The position numbers and the translations under genes are program-made. The notes beneath the pieces were generated by a model. It was not told the DNA's origin, did no database searches, and saw only the letters and a program-made list of their open reading frames with translations. Positions 6,959-11,434 of a DNA stretch of 11,434 nucleotides are shown here, in pieces. This DNA comes from Spirochaetia bacterium UBA5368 (GTDB taxonomy: Bacteria > Spirochaetota > UBA4802 > UBA5368), in assembly GCA_002407865.1 (NCBI GenBank), contig DHPI01000078.1, positions 8,087 through 19,520 on the forward strand. Reading direction: 5' to 3'. The first letter of the stretch is position 1. Each line of letters begins with the position of its first letter.

Positions 6959-8263
6959 TTACTCCATTTCCACGTCCACCTCGAGCGCCGGACAGACTGC
7001 GCTCGCTCGCTCGCAGAGCGCGGCGGCAAGCTCAAGGCGGCGCTTCAAAAACAACACGCCGCCGCCGGCGCACGCAATTCCACTGATGACAATCGTCATC
7101 GGCGAGCCAATCCGGTGGGCAAGCGCGCCCGCAAGCAGGCTCCCGAACGGCGCCATCCCCATAAACGAGAGCGTAAAAAAACTCATCACCCTTCCCCGCT
7201 TGTCGTCATCAACGACAGTCTGAATGTACGTGTTGCTGGAGGCCATCGCCGTTACCATGCTGAACCCGGCGCAAAAAAGCATGCATACCGACAGCCAGAA
7301 GGCGCGCGACGCGGCGAACACGATGATGCTTGCGCTGAAAAGAAACACGGAATGCGATATGATTTTTTCAAGCCCCATGACGCTGCGGCGCGACGCGAGA
7401 TACAGCGCCGCGGCGAACGCGCCCATTCCGGCGGAGCTCATGAGAAATCCAAGCGTTCCGGCGCCGCCGTGCAGAATCTCCGACGCGAACACCGGCATCA
7501 GCACCATGAACGGCATCCCCATGAGGCTGACCAGCGCAAGCAAAAGGAGAATCGACCTGATCGGCCTGTGACCGAACGCATATGAAAATCCTTCCCTGAA
7601 ACGTTCGGCTGCCGATGCGCCGTTCGTTTCGACAATCCCGCCGGTTATATTCATGGCGAGCAGCGCGGCGATAACGGCAAGGAAACTGACGGTGTTTATA
7701 AGAAAACATCCACCTTCGCCGATGATTGAGATAAGAACGCCCGCAATCGACGGCCCGATAAGCCTGGCGCCGTTGAAGAGCGCCGAATTGAGCGCAATGG
7801 CGTTGCTCAGATCGGCCTTATCCTCGACCATAACGATGATAAACGACTGGCGCGCCGGCATTTCGAAGGCATTTGCGACGCCGAGCAGCAGCCCCAGTGC
7901 AATGATATGCCATACGGCAACTCCGCCGAACAACACAAGCACCGCAAGCGCAAGCGACTGCGTCATGGCCGTTATCTGTGTCGCGATGATAATGTTTCGC
8001 CGGTTGTACCTGTCGGCAAGCACGCCGGTAAACGGCGTTAAAAGAAAAATCGGGATTGTCGTGCTGAAACTTACGACACCCAGCAGAAACTCCGACCCCG
8101 TAAGTCTGTACACAAGCCAGCTCATGGCGACCTGCTGCATCCACGTACCGGTAAGGGAAATCGCCTGGCCGACAAAATAGAGCCTGTAGTTTTTATAGCG
8201 CAGCGCTCGCAGGGTGTTCTTCAGCGCACCGAGCACACGCGCCGAGTTGTTGTTTTTCTTCAT
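6959..8263 (-). CDS. MFS_3-type (EntS-like) exporter
   Basis: A 434-residue inner-membrane permease of the MFS_3 branch, which includes the enterobactin exporter EntS and macrolide-efflux-like proteins. It has about twelve hydrophobic helices. The N-terminal sequence LRYKNYRLYFVGQAIS, the TGTWMQQVAMSWLVY segment and the loop GVLADRYNRR (MFS motif A, about residues 80-89 from this start) are typical. The substrate is unknown; drug or siderophore-like export are family possibilities. An upstream GTG at 8299 would add 12 residues; neither start has a clear Shine-Dalgarno, and I prefer the ATG at 8263, where the charged N-terminus MKKNNNSAR begins. It lies between the HTH/PBP regulator and the sigma factor on one strand, 11 nt from the latter, so probably belongs to the same transcript. 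Confidence 0.88.
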   Translation of the reverse strand: MKKNNNSARVLGALKNTLRALRYKNYRLYFVGQAISLTGTWMQQVAMSWLVYRLTGSEFLLGVVSFSTTIPIFLLTPFTGVLADRYNRRNIIIATQITAMTQSLALAVLVLFGGVAVWHIIALGLLLGVANAFEMPARQSFIIVMVEDKADLSNAIALNSALFNGARLIGPSIAGVLISIIGEGGCFLINTVSFLAVIAALLAMNITGGIVETNGASAAERFREGFSYAFGHRPIRSILLLLALVSLMGMPFMVLMPVFASEILHGGAGTLGFLMSSAGMGAFAAALYLASRRSVMGLEKIISHSVFLFSASIIVFAASRAFWLSVCMLFCAGFSMVTAMASSNTYIQTVVDDDKRGRVMSFFTLSFMGMAPFGSLLAGALAHRIGSPMTIVISGIACAGGGVLFLKRRLELAAALCERASAVCPALEVDVEME

Positions 8264-8320
8264 ATTCTGTATGTTTACCGCGCAGGATATTCGTGACACA
8301 TTTTTTAACGCCGCACAGGC

Positions 8321-8359
8321 GGAAGGATTTCTTTACGTCGTGGAATATATAATCCTTCC
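8321..8359 (-). other. 9-bp inverted repeat across the end of the regulator gene
   Basis: GGAAGGATT (8321-8329) and AATCCTTCC (8351-8359) are exact reverse complements with a 21-nt loop that includes the regulator's stop codon. It could form a stem at the regulator/MFS junction. No T-run follows directly on the minus strand, so it is only a weak terminator or processing-site candidate. Confidence 0.3.
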
Positions 8360-9250
8360 CGATTCGCTGAAATCGTAATTGCCCAGCGGTTCGACCTTGG
8401 CCCTGAATTCCGGGGATTTCAGCGTATCGATGAAACCCTGCACCCTTTTGTCGAAAAACGTTTCCTGGGCAAGCACCATATCAAAGCTCTCCCGGACTAT
8501 CGGCTCAAAGGGAAGGCCAAAGAGCTTCGATACGGCAACTGTCGCAATGCCGGTGTTCGACTCCCCGGCAAGGATATCCAGCCCCACCTCGAAATGCGTG
8601 TACACCTCGCGGTCGTATCCACGTATGGATAAGGGATCAATGCCGCGCTCCTCCAGGCGGCAGTCGAGCAGCACCCTGGTTCCCGATCCCTCCTGCCGGT
8701 TGATGAACATGATACCCTCGCCGGAAAGGTCGGCGAAATCCCGCACCGGCCGGTGAAGACCGGGAGAGCTGAGAAATCCAAGTTCGCGATAAAAAAGGTG
8801 CACAACCGCGACCTTTCGGTCCCGCACATACGTATTAATGTATGGAAGATTGTACTCGCCGGTCTTCGGATCGTACAGATGGCACCACGCTATATCGGTC
8901 CACCCCTCGCCCAGCAGGCGAAGGCCGTCGGTCGAGCCTGTACTGGAAGAAAAAATATAAAAACCGGGGTGCGTCTGCTTCATATTGTTAAGCAGAATGT
9001 CGAGTACGGGGTCATTGCTCCCCGCCGCCAGCAGCACACCCTCGCTTTTGCCGGCCCTTTCCCGCAATTGTTCGAATCCCTCGGTGGAGGAAGTCTGAAT
9101 CCATTCGTCAATAAGCCGCTTCGGGAAAATCCATTTGCCGGTTACGCGCGTACATGGGATTTTTTTTTCCTTAATCAGCGCATACACCTGCTTTTCGTGT
9201 ATATTCAGGTATTCGGCAACCTCTCTGGTATTCAAGTACTCGCCCGGCAT
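8333..9250 (-). CDS. HTH (excisionase-type) regulator with periplasmic-binding-protein-like ligand domain
   Basis: This 305-residue protein has an N-terminal excisionase/MerR-like winged HTH (residues 5-52: YLNTREVAEYLNIHEKQVYA and the TGKWIFPK wing). The C-terminal domain (about 70-300) matches the cytoplasmic PBP-like ligand-binding family. It includes NRQEGSGTRVLLD, RGYDREVYTHFEVGLDILAGESNTGIATVAVSKLFGLPFEP and a final ESFDMVLAQE. Proteins of this type often control molybdate or tungstate uptake and molybdoenzyme genes in anaerobes, binding the oxyanion or a related ligand in the PBP-like cleft. The neighbouring mop gene supports that reading. The ATG is preceded by GAGGA at about 6 nt. 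It leads the MFS/sigma/anti-sigma genes, although a 33-69 nt gap and a dyad separate it from the MFS gene. Confidence 0.85.
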   Translation of the reverse strand: MPGEYLNTREVAEYLNIHEKQVYALIKEKKIPCTRVTGKWIFPKRLIDEWIQTSSTEGFEQLRERAGKSEGVLLAAGSNDPVLDILLNNMKQTHPGFYIFSSSTGSTDGLRLLGEGWTDIAWCHLYDPKTGEYNLPYINTYVRDRKVAVVHLFYRELGFLSSPGLHRPVRDFADLSGEGIMFINRQEGSGTRVLLDCRLEERGIDPLSIRGYDREVYTHFEVGLDILAGESNTGIATVAVSKLFGLPFEPIVRESFDMVLAQETFFDKRVQGFIDTLKSPEFRAKVEPLGNYDFSESGRIIYSTT

Positions 9251-9287
9251 ACGTCATCCTCGATTCGCAATCAATCAATATAACATC

Positions 9288-9296
9288 ATTATAGCA
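9288..9296 (-). promoter_or_regulatory. Extended -10 promoter for the HTH/PBP regulator
   Basis: On the minus strand TGCTATAAT (9296-9288) combines a perfect TATAAT with the TGn extension, about 38 nt before the regulator's ATG. No good -35 lies 17 nt upstream, which is usual for extended -10 promoters. A tandem AATCAATCAAT (9269-9279) lies just downstream, between the promoter and the ribosome binding site. Confidence 0.5.
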
Positions 9297-9373
9297 TCAC
9301 TCTGAAAGCACTCCTTCAACGCTCCACCGTCAGGCAGAGTATGAACACCCCGCCACAGACCGCAACTCAATTA

Positions 9374-9583
9374 TCAATCGGCGGCTATCATCACATTTGA
9401 TGCCTTGACGACCGCATACACCTGCATGCCGTCCTTCAGGTTCAGTGATTCCACCGACGTGTTGGTTATTATCGACACGATCTCGGTCCCGCCGGGTATT
9501 TCAATCACGACCTCCGAGTTCACCGCCCCTTTCGCTATCTTTTTGACCTTTCCTTTAATTACATTCCGTGCGCTTATTTTCAC
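9374..9583 (-). CDS. mop: Molbindin, single Mop (TOBE) domain molybdate/tungstate-binding protein
   Basis: This 69-residue protein is a single Mop domain: KISARNVIKGKVKKIAKG, then NSEVVIEIPGGTEIVSIIT, and a final VYAVVKASNVMIAAD, matching the family along its whole length. Molbindins assemble into small oligomers that bind several molybdate or tungstate ions for storage or homeostasis in the cytoplasm. The open frame extends to a TTG at 9613, but the real start is the GTG at 9583. The nine-base AAAGGAGGT (9599-9591) lies immediately upstream with 8 nt between GGAGG and GTG, and the protein then begins at the normal family position. It is divergent from the metV-like operon and upstream of, but not clearly cotranscribed with, the HTH/PBP regulator (123-nt gap containing that gene's own promoter). 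Confidence 0.93.
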   Translation of the reverse strand: MKISARNVIKGKVKKIAKGAVNSEVVIEIPGGTEIVSIITNTSVESLNLKDGMQVYAVVKASNVMIAAD

Positions 9584-9612
9584 GATCCCCACCTCCTTTC
9601 CCGTATATGCCA

Positions 9613-9641
9613 ATAGTAGACATACAATCGTGAACTTTCAA
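9613..9641 (-). promoter_or_regulatory. Sigma-70 promoter candidate for mop
   Basis: On the minus strand TTGAAA (9641-9636) and TACTAT (9618-9613) are separated by exactly 17 nt. Transcription would start near 9606, just ahead of the strong ribosome binding site (9599-9591). The match is moderate but well spaced. Confidence 0.5.
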
Positions 9642-9647
9642 TTCATT

Positions 9648-9660
9648 AATTGGCCCAATT
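9648..9660. promoter_or_regulatory. Perfect 13-bp palindrome upstream of mop
   Basis: AATTGG-C-CCAATT is a perfect inverted repeat with a single central base. It lies 6 bp upstream of the predicted mop -35 element, a position suited to an activator or repressor site. The protein that might bind it is unknown. Confidence 0.35.
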
Positions 9661-9695
9661 CACGCGCTGCGCGCAAAATACCTGTTCAAAATTTA

Positions 9696-9739
9696 ATTGA
9701 TTTAAAATAATCAATGATATACGTGGTACTTATATATCA
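9696..9739. promoter_or_regulatory. Two overlapping inverted repeats upstream of the metV-like operon
   Basis: ATTGATT-N6-AATCAAT (9696-9715) is an exact dyad. It overlaps by one base a second dyad, TGATATA-N11-TATATCA (9715-9739). Both lie within 61 bp of the metV-like start codon and are candidate operators. The AATCAAT half-site also occurs, as a tandem, in the leader of the HTH/PBP regulator (9269-9279). AT-rich DNA produces such repeats readily, so support is modest. Confidence 0.4.
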
Positions 9740-9756
9740 AAATTCAGGATACCCGT

Positions 9757-10404
9757 ATGATAGTGACCCGTAAAAAGGCGCCGCAGACTATACAAGAGCT
9801 CGCGGAGCGATATAAAAAACTGATAATCGTCGGATGTTCGGAGTGCGCTGCCGTATGCCAGACCGGCGGCTCGGAGCAGGTAAAAGAGATGGCAACACTG
9901 CTCGGCAACGGCAGGGAAATTCTCGCGACGATCTCCATTGAATCTCCCTGCGACAAGCGAATCAGCGCGCGCGATTTCAGGCGCCTGGAAAAAGAGCTTG
10001 AAGGCGCGGACGCGCTTGTTGCGCTCACCTGCGGCAGCGGCGTACAGGCAATCGCCGAAGTGACGGGGAAAAAAGTAATCGCCGCGCTCGATACGGATTT
10101 TCTTGGCATGGTCGAGCGACTGGGCCGGTTTTACGAGCGATGCTCGCACTGCGGGCACTGCATATTGAACGACACGGCCGAGATATGCCCCGTAACGCTC
10201 TGCCCGCGGGGCCTTCGCAACGGGCCGTGCGAAAACATACACGGCACGCGCTGCGATGTGAATAACGACCGCGACTGCGTGTGGCACACAATCTACGAAC
10301 GGCTTTCCTCGCGTGGCGAAGCCGAACGGTTTGCGGCGTATCACGAGCCGCCCGATTGGTCGACATGCCGTTCGCCGCGCGAAGAAATATGGGAGCGTAA
10401 ATAG
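9757..10404 (+). CDS. MetV-like protein (methylenetetrahydrofolate reductase C-terminal domain family)
   Basis: This 215-residue protein resembles MetV, the partner of methylenetetrahydrofolate reductase (MetF) in acetogens and other anaerobes. The N-terminal part has GCSECAAVCQTGG (C27, C30, C34), typical of the family. The C-terminal MTHFR_C domain carries C129-x2-C132-x2-C135, then ICPVTLC (C144, C149), NGPCEN (C158) and further cysteines at 166 and 174 before the VWHTIYERL helix. This array suggests zinc and/or Fe-S binding. In MetFV complexes MetV helps route electrons to the flavin of MetF in the Wood-Ljungdahl methyl branch. The family's NGPCGG is NGPCEN here. AGGA precedes the ATG at about 7 nt. 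It is first in a tight operon: the MetF-like gene begins 2 nt after its stop. Confidence 0.85.
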   Translation: MIVTRKKAPQTIQELAERYKKLIIVGCSECAAVCQTGGSEQVKEMATLLGNGREILATISIESPCDKRISARDFRRLEKELEGADALVALTCGSGVQAIAEVTGKKVIAALDTDFLGMVERLGRFYERCSHCGHCILNDTAEICPVTLCPRGLRNGPCENIHGTRCDVNNDRDCVWHTIYERLSSRGEAERFAAYHEPPDWSTCRSPREEIWERK

Positions 10405-10406
10405 CC

Positions 10407-10928
10407 ATGGAGACAATGAACTACATCCCATCGGTACACAGCAGGGAAAACCTCGCGGCGCTGCTGCGGAAGGCGGGCGCTGCAAAATTGTTGCTGATAG
10501 GAGAATACGGAACACTCACCCCGCTTACGCTTATCAATGAGATAAAAACGCAATTTAAGGGCCGCGTATTCTTAGAGCTTATCGCCGCCAACAAAAACCG
10601 CGACCTGATAACATCGTATGTGCTTTCCGCGGCATCGGCCGGATTCGACGGTGTTGTCATCGCGTCCGGCAATTTCAGCGCATCCGGGCCCATGGCGCGG
10701 CCCGTATACGACCTTGACCCGTCGCAGATGCTCTCTATGATTTCAGCCCTTAAAAAGGAGGGGCTGCTTCCCGCGTCGTTCACAATCGCGGCGCGTTCAG
10801 CCGTAGGGAACGGCGCAATTGCGGCAAGGGCGCGCTATCTGCTCGCGCACGGCGCCGAATATCTCGCGGTATCGGAACAGCCCGGCGACGAATTTAAAGA
10901 CAAAACCATGCGTATAGAATCACTGTAA
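10407..10928 (+). CDS. Short, degenerate MetF-like protein (methylenetetrahydrofolate reductase homologue)
   Basis: This 173-residue protein resembles the middle of the MetF TIM barrel. IGEYGTLTPLTLINEIKTQF (31-50) corresponds to the strand/helix holding the VTYG-type motif. LELIAANKNRDLITSYVLSAA (56-76) corresponds to the HLTCRNRN region. PVYDLDPSQML (99-109) matches the conserved PV(F/Y)DLDSVQLL segment. It lacks the N-terminal segment carrying the catalytic glutamate and the last barrel strands (MetF is usually about 290-310 residues). The flavin-contacting GD of MetF reads G88-N89. It may be a non-catalytic or folate/flavin-binding subunit. The gene is not obviously broken: it is closely flanked by metV-like (2 nt) and iorA (8 nt) and keeps its reading frame. 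I chose the ATG at 10407; the ATG at 10416 is an alternative. Confidence 0.65.
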   Translation: METMNYIPSVHSRENLAALLRKAGAAKLLLIGEYGTLTPLTLINEIKTQFKGRVFLELIAANKNRDLITSYVLSAASAGFDGVVIASGNFSASGPMARPVYDLDPSQMLSMISALKKEGLLPASFTIAARSAVGNGAIAARARYLLAHGAEYLAVSEQPGDEFKDKTMRIESL

Positions 10929-10936
10929 GAGGCATT

Positions 10937-11434
10937 ATGAACCCCCTGGCAAGCAGCGCATCAGGAACAACCATCCTCGCGATGGGCAACGAAGCCATTG
11001 TCCGCGGCGGACTGGAGGCGGGACTCGGCTATTTCAGCACGTACCCCGGAACGCCGGCTTCGGAGATCGGCGAAGAATACCGCAGGCTCGCAAAAGAATT
11101 TCCGCATATCCACACCGAATTCAGCGTCAACGAGCACGTGGCCGCGCATGGCGCGCAGGGCGCGAGCTGGGCGAATGTCCGCTCAATGGTGACCATGAAA
11201 CATGTGGGGATGAATGTGGCGGCCGAGGTGCTGCACTTCGCGGCATATTCCGGCGTCAAGGCCGGCTTTGTCGTCGTGATAGGCTCTGACCCCGGAGCGA
11301 CCAGTTCAACGTCCGAGCAGGATGACCGATGGTATTCGCTCCATACGCACCTGCCTATCCTCGAGCCTTCGTCAATCCAGGAGGCAAAAGACTTTACCCT
11401 TCGCGCGTTCGAGCTTTCAGAACAGTACAATCTG
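10937..11434 (+). CDS. iorA: Indolepyruvate:ferredoxin oxidoreductase alpha subunit, N-terminal part
   Basis: The frame is open for 166 codons to the right edge, so the 3' part (full length about 600 residues) is missing. The visible part is the N-terminal pyrimidine-binding domain of 2-oxoacid:ferredoxin oxidoreductases. It has the IorA-specific MGNEAIVRGGLEAGLGYFS, then TYPGTPASEIGEEY, and FSVNEHVAAHGAQGAS with the conserved Asn-Glu pair near the thiamine diphosphate. The VIGSDPGATSSTSEQD and RWYSLHTHLPILEP segments are also family-typical. IorAB oxidises aryl 2-oxoacids such as indolepyruvate to acyl-CoA with reduction of ferredoxin, in the cytoplasm, and is oxygen sensitive. GAGG lies 4 nt before the ATG. 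It follows the MetF-like gene by 8 nt, so it is cotranscribed; iorB would be expected beyond the edge. Confidence 0.9.
   Translation, partial: MNPLASSASGTTILAMGNEAIVRGGLEAGLGYFSTYPGTPASEIGEEYRRLAKEFPHIHTEFSVNEHVAAHGAQGASWANVRSMVTMKHVGMNVAAEVLHFAAYSGVKAGFVVVIGSDPGATSSTSEQDDRWYSLHTHLPILEPSSIQEAKDFTLRAFELSEQYNL

Noticed and set aside
6830..7585. 251-codon + strand open frame antisense to the MFS_3 and sigma genes
   Set aside because: The translation is rich in His/Arg/Ala with no recognisable domain, and both genes on the other strand are secure.
9584..9613. TTG-initiated 10-residue extension of mop
   Set aside because: It would translate through the Shine-Dalgarno sequence itself, and the GTG at 9583 gives the correct family length.
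9730..10515. 261-codon - strand open frame antisense to the metV-like gene
   Set aside because: It has no family similarity and lies opposite well-supported MetV-like and MetF-like genes; it is a shadow of their codon bias.

Overview
The window comes from a diderm (Gram-negative) bacterium that is probably anaerobic. It encodes a signal-peptide-bearing predicted beta-barrel protein. It also has a FecR-type anti-sigma factor with its ECF sigma factor, a molybdate/tungstate-binding Mop protein, a MetV-type corrinoid/folate-pathway protein and an indolepyruvate:ferredoxin oxidoreductase subunit. Coding regions are GC-rich, gene starts are often GTG or TTG, and the few longer intergenic stretches are AT-rich. 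This set would fit Desulfobacterota, Spirochaetota or related anaerobic lineages, but nothing here fixes the phylum.

Layout. (1) 2-1417, + strand: C-terminal part of a fusion protein joining a sulfite-oxidase-like molybdopterin-binding fold to a tetrapyrrole (corrin/porphyrin) methylase. It is followed by a GC-rich imperfect inverted repeat (1426-1508). (2) 1511-3550, - strand: a MarC-family membrane protein followed by an MFS transporter. (3) 3840-5246, + strand: behind a near-consensus sigma-70 promoter lie a small, very highly charged secreted protein, a perfect 19-bp hairpin, and a predicted outer-membrane beta-barrel. (4) 5248-9250, - strand, transcribed leftwards: an excisionase-type HTH regulator with a periplasmic-binding-protein-like ligand domain, an MFS_3-type exporter, an ECF sigma factor, and a zinc-finger/FecR anti-sigma factor ending 1 nt from the beta-barrel gene. 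(5) 9374-9583, - strand: a single-domain molbindin (Mop) with an excellent ribosome binding site and a plausible promoter. (6) 9757 to the right edge, + strand: a tight operon of a MetV-like cysteine-rich protein, a short degenerate MetF-like protein, and the N-terminal part of IorA.

How the parts may fit. The HTH/PBP-like regulator and Mop are the usual elements of molybdate/tungstate sensing and storage. The AT-rich 9584-9756 region between mop and the metV-like operon is rich in inverted repeats that could be operators. The sigma/anti-sigma pair, the charged secreted protein and the outer-membrane barrel may form an envelope-response locus; the anti-sigma factor has a charged periplasmic tail of a similar kind. 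The most unusual items are the molybdopterin-fold/tetrapyrrole-methylase fusion and the coupling of a MetV-like protein, a truncated MetF-like protein and IorA in one operon. No tRNA, rRNA, CRISPR array or transposase was seen.
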